This document shows positions 8,719 to 18,749 of a stretch of 64,000 nt of DNA, piece by piece. The DNA comes from JANYHF01 sp963732765 (GTDB taxonomy: Bacteria > Pseudomonadota > Alphaproteobacteria > Rhizobiales > Hyphomicrobiaceae): the NCBI GenBank assembly GCA_963732765.1, contig CAVTAS010000003.1, forward strand, positions 62,001 to 126,000, written 5' to 3'. A program made the translations under genes and the position numbers. The stretch's first letter is position 1. Every line of letters starts with the position of its first letter. The notes beneath the pieces are model-generated. The model did no database searches. It saw only the letters and a list, made by a program, of their open reading frames with translations, and was not told the origin of the DNA.

Positions 8719-9587
8719 TACTGCCGCCCCAATCCGGTAAAGCCGGTGCGGCGCAGGTTGATGCCGAGGCTGAACAGGCAAAGCACGGCCAGCGAGAAGA
8801 TGAACAGCACCACGCCCATCGCCGCACCCAAGGCCCAGGTACCGGACTCGCCGAACTGCTGGGCGATCGACATGCCGTAGAGCGCGCCGCTTGGGCCGCC
8901 GAGGAAGCGCGGGGCGAGCGACGCCGACAATGTTGGAATGAAGCAGAGCAGGAAGCCGACGATGGTGCCGGATAAATTCAGTGGCCAGACGATTTCGGTG
9001 AAGACGCGGAAGCGATTGGCGCCGCAAGCGCTGGCCGCGCTCGCCAGGCGGAAATCGAAGTTGAGGAGAGAGAGGTAGATCGTGGTCACCACCATCGGCA
9101 GGTAGATATAGACCAGCGCGATGAAGGTGGCGGTATTCGAGTACATGATGAAGCGCAAGGGCGCCGATCCCATCCGCATTAAGATGGTATTGATGATGCC
9201 GGTGGGGCCCAACATTCCTTGCAAGGCTATAAGGCGCAGCACTTCGCCGGACAGGAATGGCACCGCCAGCAACAGCGAGAAGATCAGCTTGTAGCGCCCG
9301 CCATAGCGCACGATGAAGTAGGCGATCGGCCACGACACCACGACCAGGAACACCGAGACCGAGATCGCCATGATCAGCGAGCGCGCAAAAAAGGTCCAAT
9401 AGGCCGGCTCGGTGGCGAGCGTGACGTAGTTCTGGGCCGTCCATTCGCGGATGATCTTGTAGTTCTCGGTGCGCCAGAAGCTGAGGATGATCAGCGCGAT
9501 CTGCGGCAGCACAAAGAACAGCGCCAGGAACACGGCTGGTATATGCAGGAACAACCGCCGGTTCAATGCGCCGTCGCGTGCCAGCAT
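8718..9587 (-). CDS. ABC transporter permease, spermidine/putrescine type (PotB-like)
   Basis: 289-residue permease: N-terminal hydrophobic anchor (LFLHIPAVFLALFFVLPQIA), about six membrane segments and EAA loop AASACGANRFRVFTEIVWP. It is coupled to the downstream PotC-like gene by a 1-base overlap, and the stop of the ATPase gene is 3 bases upstream. Members of this family import polyamines, opines, gamma-aminobutyrate-like compounds or other cationic and amino compounds. The aminotransferase at the head of the operon supports an amine or amino acid substrate. Confidence 0.9.
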   Translation of the reverse strand: MLARDGALNRRLFLHIPAVFLALFFVLPQIALIILSFWRTENYKIIREWTAQNYVTLATEPAYWTFFARSLIMAISVSVFLVVVSWPIAYFIVRYGGRYKLIFSLLLAVPFLSGEVLRLIALQGMLGPTGIINTILMRMGSAPLRFIMYSNTATFIALVYIYLPMVVTTIYLSLLNFDFRLASAASACGANRFRVFTEIVWPLNLSGTIVGFLLCFIPTLSASLAPRFLGGPSGALYGMSIAQQFGESGTWALGAAMGVVLFIFSLAVLCLFSLGINLRRTGFTGLGRQ

Positions 9588-9590
9588 GAT

Positions 9591-10683
9591 CTAGGCCCCC
9601 GCCGCAAACACATGGGCTTGGCTGGCGTTCCAAGACAGCGACAGCTTGGTGCCTATGGCAACAACATCGGAGGTCTTGGTTTGTACCGCGATGATGCGCT
9701 CGCCGGTCTCGGTCTCCAGAATGTACTCGACGAATGGCCCGCGCAGCACGATGTCGGCGACCGTGCAGGGGATGCCCGTCGCGCCCGCGCTCCATGGACG
9801 TGAGGGCAAAGCGCTCGTTCTTGACGAAGATCTCGACGTTTGTGTTGGCGGTCAGCTCCGTCCCCACCGCATTGGGAAGCGAATAAGCGTAACGCTGCAG
9901 CCTGATTGTGTTCGTGGCCGCATCGAACGTTCCGTCAAAACGCGTCGACTTGCCGACGAAGCGCGCCACGAACGGCGTGGCCGGATGATCGTAGACCGCC
10001 TGGCGTTCGCCCATGGCCTCGAGCTTGCCGCGGTTGATGACGGCAACGCGATCGCTCATCGACAGCGCCTCTTCCTGATTGTGCGTGACGTACACGAACG
10101 GAATACCCAGCTGCTTCTGGTAGCGGCGGATTTCCACTTCCATCTCGTTGCGCAGCTCGCGGTCGAGATTGGCCAAGGGCTCGTCGAGCAGCAGCAGCGT
10201 CGGATGGGTGACGAGGCCACGGCCGAGCGCCACGCGCTGCTGTTGGCCGCCCGAGAGCTGATCGGGATAGCGATCCATCAGCCCACGCAGCGACAGCACG
10301 CCTTCCGCCCACTCCAGCCGCTCTTGGATTTTCTCCTTGGGCTGATTGGTCATGCGCAACGGGAAGGCCAAGTTCTCGCGCACGGTACGATGCGGGAACA
10401 ACAGGAATTCCTGAAACACCATGCCGATACCGCGCTTGTGCGGGGCCAGGTCCGTGACATCGACGCCGGAAAACCAGATGCGTCCCGTGGTCGGTCGGTC
10501 CAGTCCCGCAATCAGCCGCAGCAGCGTGCTCTTGCCCGAACCGCTAGGCCCGAGGATGGCGATGAACTCGTGCTTGGCGACATCGAGGCTGAGATCGTCC
10601 AGCGCCACCACAGACCCGTAGCGCCGCGATACGTTGGCAATCCGGATGTAGGGTGAATCAACAGCACTCTGGTTCGAACTCAT
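9591..10683 (-). pseudogene. ABC transporter ATP-binding protein (PotA-like), single frameshift near 9785
   Basis: About 363 residues if repaired. The nucleotide-binding domain is complete: Walker A GPSGSGKST, Q-loop VFQEFLLFP, signature LSGGQQQR, Walker B LLLLDEP, H-loop VTHNQEE. The reading then shifts by +1 at the G run in GCGGGCGCG (9784-9786). Deleting one G continues the TOBE domain (TGIPCTVADIVLRGPF to HVFAAGA) in the next frame to the stop at 9591. As read, the protein would lose the C-terminal regulatory domain and run into nonsense. Operon position and spacing to potB are intact, so sequencing error is as likely as true decay. Confidence 0.8.
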
Positions 10684-10749
10684 GTGTTATTCCGCAGCCA
10701 TAGAGTTCGAACCTGCCATCCACCAGAAATCTCAACCTGCACACTCCCA

Positions 10750-10799
10750 CGCTTCCCGGAGTTCGGCGCGCCTTTTCTTCGCGCGTCGAACATCCGGGA
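10750..10799. repeat. REP-like extragenic palindrome, copy A
   Basis: About 50 bases that can fold on themselves: arms begin CGCTTCCCGGA and end ATCCGGGA around a CGCGCC...CTTC...GCGCG core. The same unit occurs inverted at 10892-10938. The layout matches a two-unit bacterial interspersed mosaic element. Confidence 0.7.
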
Positions 10800-10891
10800 T
10801 CTTTACCTGCCGGCGGCGTGAACGGCGCTGACCGCGAGTCCGGTTTCCGCGAGTGTAGCGCCAGTCGGACCTGGCCCTCACCAGGCAAGGG

Positions 10892-10938
10892 TCCCGGATA
10901 TTTGCCGCGCGAAGAGGCGCGTCAAATTCCGGGAAGCG
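10892..10938. repeat. REP-like extragenic palindrome, copy B (inverted relative to A)
   Basis: Reverse complement of copy A with few mismatches (TCCCGGATATTTGCCGCGCG ... TTCCGGGAAGCG). Its own arms, TTCCCGGAATTTG and CAAATATCCGGGA, pair across a CTCTTC-type loop. Together with copy A it can also form one long hairpin of about 190 bases. Confidence 0.7.
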
Positions 10939-10959
10939 AAGGAATCAGGCACGTTCCGA

Positions 10960-12115
10960 CTAAGCCGCCTGCACGTTCGACCAGACGCGCTCCCACTTCT
11001 CGGGCGAGGATGGCTGGTCGAACATGAACAGATCGCCGATCTCGGCCGAGCGCTCCATCAGGAACAGTTTCTTTTCCGCGTCGGTCGAGATGGCGCGGAT
11101 GTCGATGGTGGTCGAGCAGCCGGCCACTTCGCCGATCTTCTTCATGTGTGCGGACGAAATCGCGCCGTCGATGAACTTGTTGCAAAGGTCGAGCGTTGGC
11201 CCGTCCTCGACACCGGAGGTCACCAGCCAGGTGTCGACCCAGCCGAGGCCGCCTTCCTTCATCTTCAGAGCGTGGCGGAAGTCGCCCTTGGCCACGCCGT
11301 CCTTGGCGGTCAGCAACTGGCGATAGACCTGCGCGAATTCGGTCGCGGCATCGACGGCGCCGGACTGCAGGAGCTGGAACAGGGTCGGGTTGTCCTGATA
11401 ACGGGTGAGCAGCAGCTTCTTCTGCCCGATCAGCAGTTTCTCGACACCGGCCAGTTCCTCGTCGGTCAGCACATAGGGGTTGAACGGCTTGCCGTCCGGG
11501 CGCGGTTTTCCGCGCGAGTCCATGCGCGCCGTAACCAGAAGGGCAGCCAACGCGATGTTCTCCTCGAAGCGCGCGCTGGTCGAGAGCTTGCCCGAATAGG
11601 CGGGATCGAACATGACCTCAAGCGTGGCGGTTTTCTCGGGCGCGACCTTGGCGGCGTTATAGGTAATACCGTAGGCGCCCCAGCAGAAGGGATAGCCGAT
11701 CTTCTTGCCCGAGGCGGGATCGGTCAGGACTTTGAAGGTCTCCGGCTTGAACTCCGGCAAGTAGTGCGCCGACGACGGCACGCCGGCATAGTCGACGGCG
11801 CGGATCAGCTTCTCACGGAAATAGAGCTGCGGCCAGAAACCGTCCGCCTGCACCAGATCGAACGCCTTGGCGCCGCCAACACGCAGCTTGTTGTAGGCCT
11901 CGGAGTTGCCGTCAAAGAATGTCGTGACGAACTTGACCTTGTTCTCTTCCTCGAATTTGCCGACCGCTTCGGGGATGACGTAGGCCTCCCACATGATCGC
12001 GCGCTAAGGTTTGCGGAGCGGCATAGGAGGGACGGATGTAGGGCATCGACAGGGCGACGCCTGCGCCCGCTCCGGCGGCCAGAACGGTTCGTCTCGTGAG
12101 TTTCGTGGTCGTCAT
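10960..12115 (-). pseudogene. Periplasmic spermidine/putrescine-type binding protein (PotD-like), frameshift near 12005
   Basis: About 384 residues if repaired. A Tat-type signal (KLTRRTVLAAGAGAGVALS, then ...PSYAAPQTL) is read from 12115 in one frame. The mature domain (RAIMWEAYVIPEAVGKFEE onward to SNVQAA) is in the frame shifted by one base. Removing one base at TTAGCG (about 12005) joins them as PQTL-RAIMWEAY. As read, translation from the signal ends in unrelated residues, and the mature part would lack an export signal. This is the second frameshift in the same operon. Family 1 polyamine-type binding proteins deliver the ligand to PotB/PotC-like permeases. Confidence 0.8.
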
Positions 12116-12205
12116 GGGAGTTCCCTTTTGGACGTTTCCATTTATCGTTGTGGTTCGCAGCCGTTGACGTCGGCCGTCGAAGAATTGCGGGCGTTACCCG
12201 TTAGC

Positions 12206-13537
12206 TCACGCGATGCCGTCGGCTTCGACCGACCCGAGCACGTCGTCGAGCACGTCGAGCGCGAACGACATGTCCTCGTGCGTTGAATCCAGCGGCGGCT
12301 TGATCTTGATGAGGTTGCCGAGCCCGGCGTAGCGGCTCTCGCCGAACAGTACGCCTTTCTCAAGTCCGCGCTTGTAGACTTCGGGCGAAGCCTTGACGGC
12401 TGGCTCCTTGGTCTTGCGGTCCTTGACCAGTTCGATCGAAACGAAAAGCCCTGGCCCGCGAATGTTGCCGATCAGCTTACGCCGCTCTGCAATCTCATGC
12501 AGCCGCTGGGTCGCGTAGTTGCCCAGATCGCGGGCCTTGTCACAAAGGCCGTCGGCGATGATCGCATCAAGCGTAGCCACGCCGGCCGCCATCGCAACCG
12601 GGAACTGGCCAAATGTCAGCGCATCCTCGCCAGCTTCAAAGCCATCCAGTTTGTCGCTGGCCATGATGCCGGCCAGCGGGAAGCCGCCACCGATCGCCTT
12701 GCCGAAAGTCATGATGTCGGGGATGACCCCGAAGTAGTCGGAGGCGAACATCTTTCCGGTCCGCCCGAAGCAACTCTGGATCTCGTCCCAGATCAGGATG
12801 ATATCCATGCGGTCGCAGATCTCGCGGATACCCTTGAGGAATGACACAGGCAGATCGATGTGGCCGCCATTGCCGGGGATCGGCTCCAGCATGATGGCGA
12901 CCACACCGCCGTCCACCCCCTTGGTGATGGTGTCTTCCAGGAGCCCAAGGCACAGCTTGGACTTCGTCTCGACGTCGAGACCGACGCGCGGGCGGTAGGG
13001 ATCGGGATGCGGCACCCGGATGAAGCGCGGCTGGATCGGCAGGAAAGGATTGTTGGGATGCGGCCAGCTTGCCGCCATCGTCGTCAGCGAGCGGCCGTGA
13101 TAGGCGTCCTGCAGCACGATGATGTTGTGGCGGCCAGGCTTGTTCTTGAAGGCAAGCTTCATCGCTGTTTCAACGGCGCTGCTGCCATGCAGGCTGTAGC
13201 CAATGCGGTTGAGATCGCCCGGCGACACCGCGCGCAGCTTGGCGGTGAGTTCAAGCAGGGGGCGCGTGTTGAAGTTATCCCGGGCGTGCGTGATCTCGCG
13301 CATCTGCGCGATGGCGGCTTCAATCACCCGCGGGTCGTTGGCGCCGAGATTGTTGGACCAGGCCTGCGAGGTGCAATCGAGGTACTTTTTGCCCTTGTCG
13401 TCCCAGACATAGGACCCCTTGGCGCGCACCAGCGTCAGTTTGGTCGGGTTGCCCTCGCGCGGGTCATGAACCAGCGATTGCCGGCCAAGCTGCAAGAGGC
13501 TGTCATAGTCGCTGGTCGTTGACTGCCCTGAATCCAT
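12206..13537 (-). CDS. Class III PLP-dependent aminotransferase
   Basis: 443 residues from the start at 13537, which has GAGGAA about 7 bases upstream; the frame opens at 13579. The fold-type I active site is intact: Asp251 in WDEIQSCFG, which contacts the PLP pyridine nitrogen, and Lys280 in TFGKAIGGGFP, which forms the internal aldimine. The family moves an omega- or alpha-amino group from amines and amino acids (ornithine, GABA, putrescine, beta-alanine, diaminobutyrate) to a keto acid. It leads the operon of a polyamine-type importer and is divergent from a LysR regulator, so it probably starts breakdown of the imported amine. Exact substrate unknown. Confidence 0.88.
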   Translation of the reverse strand: MDSGQSTTSDYDSLLQLGRQSLVHDPREGNPTKLTLVRAKGSYVWDDKGKKYLDCTSQAWSNNLGANDPRVIEAAIAQMREITHARDNFNTRPLLELTAKLRAVSPGDLNRIGYSLHGSSAVETAMKLAFKNKPGRHNIIVLQDAYHGRSLTTMAASWPHPNNPFLPIQPRFIRVPHPDPYRPRVGLDVETKSKLCLGLLEDTITKGVDGGVVAIMLEPIPGNGGHIDLPVSFLKGIREICDRMDIILIWDEIQSCFGRTGKMFASDYFGVIPDIMTFGKAIGGGFPLAGIMASDKLDGFEAGEDALTFGQFPVAMAAGVATLDAIIADGLCDKARDLGNYATQRLHEIAERRKLIGNIRGPGLFVSIELVKDRKTKEPAVKASPEVYKRGLEKGVLFGESRYAGLGNLIKIKPPLDSTHEDMSFALDVLDDVLGSVEADGIA

Positions 13538-13553
13538 GTCTCGTTCCTCGGTC

Positions 13554-13577
13554 GGCCAAATGCCCTCCAGTTTGGCC
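13554..13577. promoter_or_regulatory. Candidate LysR operator
   Basis: Perfect inverted repeat GGCCAAA-N10-TTTGGCC in the 86-base gap between the divergent aminotransferase and lysR genes. It contains a T-N11-A style core typical of LysR-family sites, and its location fits both autoregulation and control of the aminotransferase-importer operon. Confidence 0.6.
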
Positions 13578-13623
13578 ACGCGGGGCGATTGACAACAAGG
13601 ACGAAGGGCTGATTGATTAATCC

Positions 13624-14523
13624 ATGACGCTTATGAATATCCAGATCCGGCACATCCTTTCGTACATCGCGGTGGCAGACGAGAAAAGCTTCGCGCGCGC
13701 GGCCGAGCGGCTGCACGTGTCGCAGCCAGCGCTGTCGCAAACCATCATCCAGCTGGAGGAAACACTGGGTTTCGCTCTGTTCGAGCGCACCACGCGCAGT
13801 GTGAAGCTGACGGCGCCCGGCGAGCGGCTGCTGGTTCGTGCACGGGCACTGAATCAGTCGCTTGAAGCGTTCCAGGCGGAGGCGAAATCCTTGGAGCTCG
13901 CCCTGAACAACGAACTGCACGTCGGCTACATGATCGGCACAGCGGTGGAGTTCATCCCGGCCATTGTGCGCGAGTTCGAGCGGGTGATACCCGGCGCGTC
14001 GCTGCATCTGCAGGAGTTCGACTTCCATGATCCCAGCGCCGGCCTGCGCGCCGGCAAGGTCGACTGCGGCATCATCCGTCCACCGATTGGCCTGTCCGGG
14101 ATAGAACTGGTCGAGATCGCACACGAAAAATGCGTGGCCTGCTTGCCGACCGGGCACCGCCTCAGCGGTGAGGCGTCCGTGGTGCTCGCCGACATCCTGG
14201 ACGAGCCGATCGTGGTGGCGCCCGAGCCGGGCATCTGGCGCGACTATTGGATGGCCATGGACTACCGCGCGGGCCGTCCCGCCAAGATCGCGTTCGAGGC
14301 CGCGACCGTGGAGTCCGAGTTGCAGGCGGTTGCGTCGGGCCGCGGCATCAGCATTACGGCTGACAGCACCGCGCGCTACTACGCCCGGCCGGGCGTGGTG
14401 TTCAAGCCGATCACCGACATGGACGAATGCGTGATCGCCATCGGCCATCGCGGCCGGGCAACCGGGCTGGTGGCGGAGTTCATCGCTGTGGTCAAGCGCG
14501 TGACCGAAAGCAGCAAGGCGTAG
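13624..14523 (+). CDS. LysR family transcriptional regulator
   Basis: 299 residues (or 296 if the ATG at 13633, MNIQIRHILS, is used). The N-terminal winged helix-turn-helix contains FARAAERLHVSQPALSQTI (about residues 22-40); a type 2 periplasmic-binding-like effector domain follows (about 95-295). It is divergent from the class III aminotransferase, with a palindromic candidate operator between them, the classical LysR arrangement. It likely activates the aminotransferase and importer operon in response to its substrate. Convergent with glpV across a strong hairpin. Confidence 0.9.
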   Translation: MTLMNIQIRHILSYIAVADEKSFARAAERLHVSQPALSQTIIQLEETLGFALFERTTRSVKLTAPGERLLVRARALNQSLEAFQAEAKSLELALNNELHVGYMIGTAVEFIPAIVREFERVIPGASLHLQEFDFHDPSAGLRAGKVDCGIIRPPIGLSGIELVEIAHEKCVACLPTGHRLSGEASVVLADILDEPIVVAPEPGIWRDYWMAMDYRAGRPAKIAFEAATVESELQAVASGRGISITADSTARYYARPGVVFKPITDMDECVIAIGHRGRATGLVAEFIAVVKRVTESSKA

Positions 14524-14626
14524 AGTCCTTCCGGTTTAGACGAAAATGGCGACGGTTGCGTAGGGGCGGCTGATTCCAACTAGATCTGAAAGGCTTTGCA
14601 GTTCCGGCTTTGCCGGCCAAAACGAT

Positions 14627-14658
14627 CACGGGGCGGACGATTCCTCGTCCGCCCCGTG
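14627..14658. terminator. Bidirectional terminator between lysR and glpV
   Basis: Perfect 14-bp stem (CACGGGGCGGACGA / TCGTCCGCCCCGTG) with a TTCC loop in the convergent gap. A short T run (CGTTTTGG) follows on the minus strand, which favours termination of the glp operon; the + side has little T content. Confidence 0.65.
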
Positions 14659-14683
14659 TGTTGCCTGTCTGTCAAACGCCGCC

Positions 14684-16429
14684 TTACTTCTTGGGCGGGG
14701 TGGCCGGCCACGACTTGATCAGGGTGTCGTAGTCGATGGTCTCGCCCTTGGGCTTCTCGTTGTCGAGCTTGGCCGCAGGAGCGATGGTGCCGGCTGCCTT
14801 GGCCTTGGCCGTCCACTCGGCATAGGTTGCCTTGGCGTTCATTTTCGGACCGCAGTCGCCCTGCACGCCCGATTTCTCGAGACGCTCAAGCACCGAGTCC
14901 TGGGCCGCTGCCAGCGAGTCCATGGCCTGCTGGGGCGTCTTGGCCTCGGACGACGCATCGCCGATGTTCTGCCACCACAGCTGAGCCAGCTTCGGGTAAT
15001 CCGGCACGTTGTTGCCGGTCGGGGACCACTGCACGCGCGCGGGCGAGCGGTAGAACTCGATCAGGCCGCCGAGCTTGGGAGCGCGCTCGGTGAACGTCTT
15101 GTCCCAGATGTCGCTCTCGCGAATGAAAGTGAGGCCAACGTGGCTCTTTTTCAGCGAGGTCGACTTGGCGACAGTGAACTGGGCGTAGAGCCAGGCGGCC
15201 TTGCGGCGATCGACCGGGGTCGACTTCAGCAGGGTCCAGGACCCGGCGTCCTGGTAGCCAAGCTTCATGCCGTTCTGCCAATACGCTCCGTGAGGCGACG
15301 GAGCCATACGCCACTTCGGCGTACCGTCCGCATTCAGCACAGCCTTGGCACTTTCAGCATTCACCATATCGGCGGTGAAGGCAGTGTACCAGAACATCTG
15401 CTGAGCGATCTGGCCCTGGGCCGGGACCGGGCCCGACTCACCGAAGGTCATGCCCTGCGCGGTCGGCGGAGCATAGTTCTTCAGCCACTGCAGATACTTG
15501 GTGATCGAGTAGACAGCAGCCGCACCATTGGTGTCGCCGCCACGCTCGACCGACGAACCTGTGGGGCGGCAGCCTTCCATGCGGATGCCCCACTCGTCGA
15601 CAGGCAGACCGTTCGGGATGCCCTTGTCGCCGTTGCCGGCCATCGAGAGCCACGCGTCCGTGAAGCGCCAACCCAGCGAGGGGTCCTTCTTGCCGTAATC
15701 CATGTGACCATAGATCGGCTTGCCGTCGACTTCCTTGATGTCCTTGGAGAAGAAGTCGGCGATATCTTCGTAGGCGGACCAATTCACCGGCACACCGAGG
15801 TCGTAGCCGTACTTGGCCTTGAACTTGGCCTTGATGTCGGGGTTGGTGAACCAGTCATACCGGAACCAGTAAAGGTTCGCGAACTGCTGGTCGGGCAGCT
15901 GATAGAGCTTGCCGTCTGGGGCGGTGGTGAACGACTTGCCGATGAAGTCGTTGAGGTCGAGCGACGGCAACGTGACGTCCTTGCCCTCGCCGGCCATCCA
16001 GTCGTCGAGCGCAACCGCCTGCTTGTAGCGATAGTGCGTACCGATCAGATCCGAGTCGTTGATCCAGGCATCATAGATGTTCTTGCCGGACTGCATCTGG
16101 GTCTGGATCTTCTCGACCACGTCGCCTTCCTGGGTCAGGTCGTGCTTGACCTTGATGCCAGTGATCTCGGTGAAGGCCTTGGCCATCACTTCGGATTCGT
16201 ACTTATGCGTCGTGATGGTCTCAGAGACGACGTTGATGTCCATGCCGACAAACGGCTTGGCGGCGTTGACGAAGAATTCCATCTCCTTCATCTGGTCTTC
16301 CTTCGACAGCGTCGAAGGCTGGAACTCGGTGTCGATCCACTTCTTGGCGGCTTCCATATCCGCAAAGGCTGGCATCGCGCCGATGGTGAGCAGCAAGGCT
16401 GCCACCGAAACGGTCGTGCGTAGCTTCAT
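14684..16429 (-). CDS. glpV: Glycerol ABC transporter substrate-binding protein GlpV
   Basis: 581 residues from 16429, chosen because GGAG lies 9 bases upstream and the Sec signal (MKLRTTVSVAALLLTIGAMPAFA) then starts the protein; the frame is open to 16537. The long, Trp- and Tyr-rich mature domain matches the large binding protein of the Rhizobium leguminosarum glycerol importer. The operon context is diagnostic: two ATPases, two permeases, a small DUF2160 membrane protein and this binding protein, in glpSTPQUV order. It binds glycerol in the periplasm. The last residues before the stop are Pro/Lys-rich (WPATPPKK). Confidence 0.85.
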   Translation of the reverse strand: MKLRTTVSVAALLLTIGAMPAFADMEAAKKWIDTEFQPSTLSKEDQMKEMEFFVNAAKPFVGMDINVVSETITTHKYESEVMAKAFTEITGIKVKHDLTQEGDVVEKIQTQMQSGKNIYDAWINDSDLIGTHYRYKQAVALDDWMAGEGKDVTLPSLDLNDFIGKSFTTAPDGKLYQLPDQQFANLYWFRYDWFTNPDIKAKFKAKYGYDLGVPVNWSAYEDIADFFSKDIKEVDGKPIYGHMDYGKKDPSLGWRFTDAWLSMAGNGDKGIPNGLPVDEWGIRMEGCRPTGSSVERGGDTNGAAAVYSITKYLQWLKNYAPPTAQGMTFGESGPVPAQGQIAQQMFWYTAFTADMVNAESAKAVLNADGTPKWRMAPSPHGAYWQNGMKLGYQDAGSWTLLKSTPVDRRKAAWLYAQFTVAKSTSLKKSHVGLTFIRESDIWDKTFTERAPKLGGLIEFYRSPARVQWSPTGNNVPDYPKLAQLWWQNIGDASSEAKTPQQAMDSLAAAQDSVLERLEKSGVQGDCGPKMNAKATYAEWTAKAKAAGTIAPAAKLDNEKPKGETIDYDTLIKSWPATPPKK

Positions 16430-16464
16430 GAGCGTTTTCTCCATGCGTGCCGGCTTGTAACAGC

Positions 16465-16493
16465 CTGGCGGAAGGCGCGCGTCTTTCCGCCAG
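16465..16493 (-). other. Intercistronic hairpin between glpU and glpV
   Basis: Stem CTGGCGGAA / TTTCCGCCAG with a loop of about 10 bases, just upstream of the glpV ribosome site. No T-tract. It could stabilise the glpV message relative to the membrane genes, since the binding protein is needed in excess. Confidence 0.45.
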
Positions 16494-16508
16494 ACTTTCT
16501 CGAACCCG

Positions 16509-16832
16509 TCATACCCAGCGGAACACCGCCCAGGCATAAACGAGAGAGATCAGGGTCGCGATCCATAGCCGCGAGATTTCGAGGCCGCCGAAGATCGGCA
16601 GCGTAAAGAGCGTATCGCCGCCAGCTAGCGCGATCCAAATGAGGTGGATGAAGGCGCTGCCGAGCAGAGTGAGGAACAGCCGGTCGCCGCGCGTGGTTGG
16701 GATACGGAGCACGCCGTAACGCTCCGTTTCGGGATGGGTGAACACCAGCACCGTCATCGTCGTGAGGCAGGCGAGGATAAAGACAAAGAACACTGCGCTC
16801 TGCCATGTCCAGGCCATCCATGCGATATCCAT
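16509..16832 (-). CDS. glpU: Small integral membrane protein of glycerol importer, GlpU (DUF2160)
   Basis: 107 residues with three hydrophobic stretches: SAVFFVFILACLTTMTVLVF, LFLTLLGSAFIHLIWIAL and LWIATLISLVYAWAVF. The size, the Trp-rich N-terminus and its place between the second permease and the binding protein identify it as the DUF2160 subunit found only in glycerol-type importers. Its role is not established; it may be an accessory membrane subunit. It is 11 bases downstream of glpQ. Confidence 0.85.
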   Translation of the reverse strand: MDIAWMAWTWQSAVFFVFILACLTTMTVLVFTHPETERYGVLRIPTTRGDRLFLTLLGSAFIHLIWIALAGGDTLFTLPIFGGLEISRLWIATLISLVYAWAVFRWV

Positions 16833-16843
16833 AGCCAGCCTCC

Positions 16844-17631
<788 letters not shown>

Positions 17632-17635
<4 letters not shown>

Positions 17636-18528
17636 TTCGCGCCCTCCTTGTCCGCATCGACGTTGGTCATGATGGTGTAGAAGATCCAGCAGGCGGCCAG
17701 GATGATCAGGTTGTAGACGATCGACATGGCCGCCGCCTTGCCGAGGTCGAACTGGCCGAGCGCGATCTTCACGAGGTCGATCGAGATGCCGGTGGTGGAG
17801 TTGCCCGGGCCGCCGCCGGTGACCACGAACGGCTCGGTGTAGATCATGAAACTGTCCATGAAACGCAGCAGCACGCCGATCAACAGCACGCGCCGCAATT
17901 TCGGTAACTCGATCCAGCGGAACACGGACCAACGCGACGCGCCGTCGATGCGGGCGGCCTGATAGAAGGCGTCGGGGATGGATTTGAGGCCGGCATAGCA
18001 GAGCAGGGCGATCAGGCTGGTCCAATGCCAGACGTCCATGAGGATGATGGTGAACCAGGCCGACAGCGAGTCGTTGGTGTAGTTGTAGTTGAGGCCGAGG
18101 TGGTTGAGCGTCCAGCCGAGCAGGCCGATATCGCCGCGCGCGAACACCTGCCAGATGGTGCCGACGACGTTCCATGGCACCAGCAGCGGCAGCGCCATGA
18201 CGATCAGGCAGGCCGCCACCGCCCAGCCCTTCTTGGGCATGCACAGCGAGACCAGGATGCCGAGCGGCACTTCGATGGCGAGGATGATCCCTGAAAACAG
18301 GAAGTTGCGGCCGAGCGCGGCATAGAAGCGACCGCCAAGCTCGGCGTTTGGGTCCAGCAATTCCTTGTACCAGCCGACGCCGTTCCAGAAGAACTGGTTG
18401 TTGCCGAATGTGTCCTGTACCGAGTAGTTGACCACCGTCATCAGCGGCAAGACGGCATTGAAGGCCACCAGCAGCACCACCGGGGCGACCAGGAACCAGG
18501 CGCGATTGTTGAGGGGGCGCGTGTCCAT
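17632..18528 (-). CDS. glpP: Glycerol ABC transporter permease GlpP
   Basis: 298-residue MalF-like permease with an N-terminal anchor (AWFLVAPVVLLVAFNAVLPL), about six hydrophobic segments and an EAA loop AARIDGASRWSVFRWIELP. It follows glpT after a 221-base gap that contains an inverted repeat, unusual inside an operon. Overlaps glpQ by 4 bases. Confidence 0.88.
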
Positions 18529-18573
18529 GGCTCAGGCCCTCACTTTGCTGAAGCGAGGGATGCCCCCGGAGTT

Positions 18574-18721
18574 CGTCATCCCGGCGAAGGCCGGGACCTG
18601 TCCAAAGTAGAGGAGAGCAAAACTGCCGGCCACGCGGCGGATGCTGGAACGCTCCGCACGCGAATTGCCTGGGGAGTATCGGCCGATACTTGGGCGGGTC
18701 CCTGCCTTCGCCGGGATGACG
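18574..18721. repeat. Dispersed inverted-repeat element, copy 1 (diverged), inside the glp operon
   Basis: Left end CGTCATCCCGGCGAAGGCC (18574 onward) and right end CTTCGCCGGGATGACG (ending 18721) are inverted copies bounding about 100 bases. The ends match those of the elements at 21337, 25599 and 30579. It sits between glpT and glpP, so it is transcribed with the operon. Confidence 0.7.
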
Positions 18722-18749
18722 GCATCGCGACTTGAGTTTGCGTAGCTCA

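Larger units (their letters stand above)
10684..10959. other. Intergenic region with paired palindromic repeats
   Basis: This 276-base gap separates the PotD-like and PotA-like genes. It carries two copies of an imperfect palindrome in opposite orientation (listed separately). I see no gene in it. Its presence inside the operon suggests the repeats act at the RNA level, for example in differential stability of the binding-protein message. Confidence 0.6.

Noticed and set aside
7906..10683. A single 925-residue ATPase-permease fusion
   Set aside because: The middle third is out-of-frame over the PotB-like gene. The apparent fusion results from a frameshift in the ATPase gene plus a chance open frame joining the PotC-like gene.
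9591..10683. Programmed +1 frameshifting in the PotA-like gene
   Set aside because: No shared slippery sequence, rare-codon pause or stop codon context among the frameshift sites, and the affected families do not use recoding.
10684..10959. CRISPR array
   Set aside because: Only two units, in inverted orientation and self-complementary, with no regular spacers; no cas gene is in the window.
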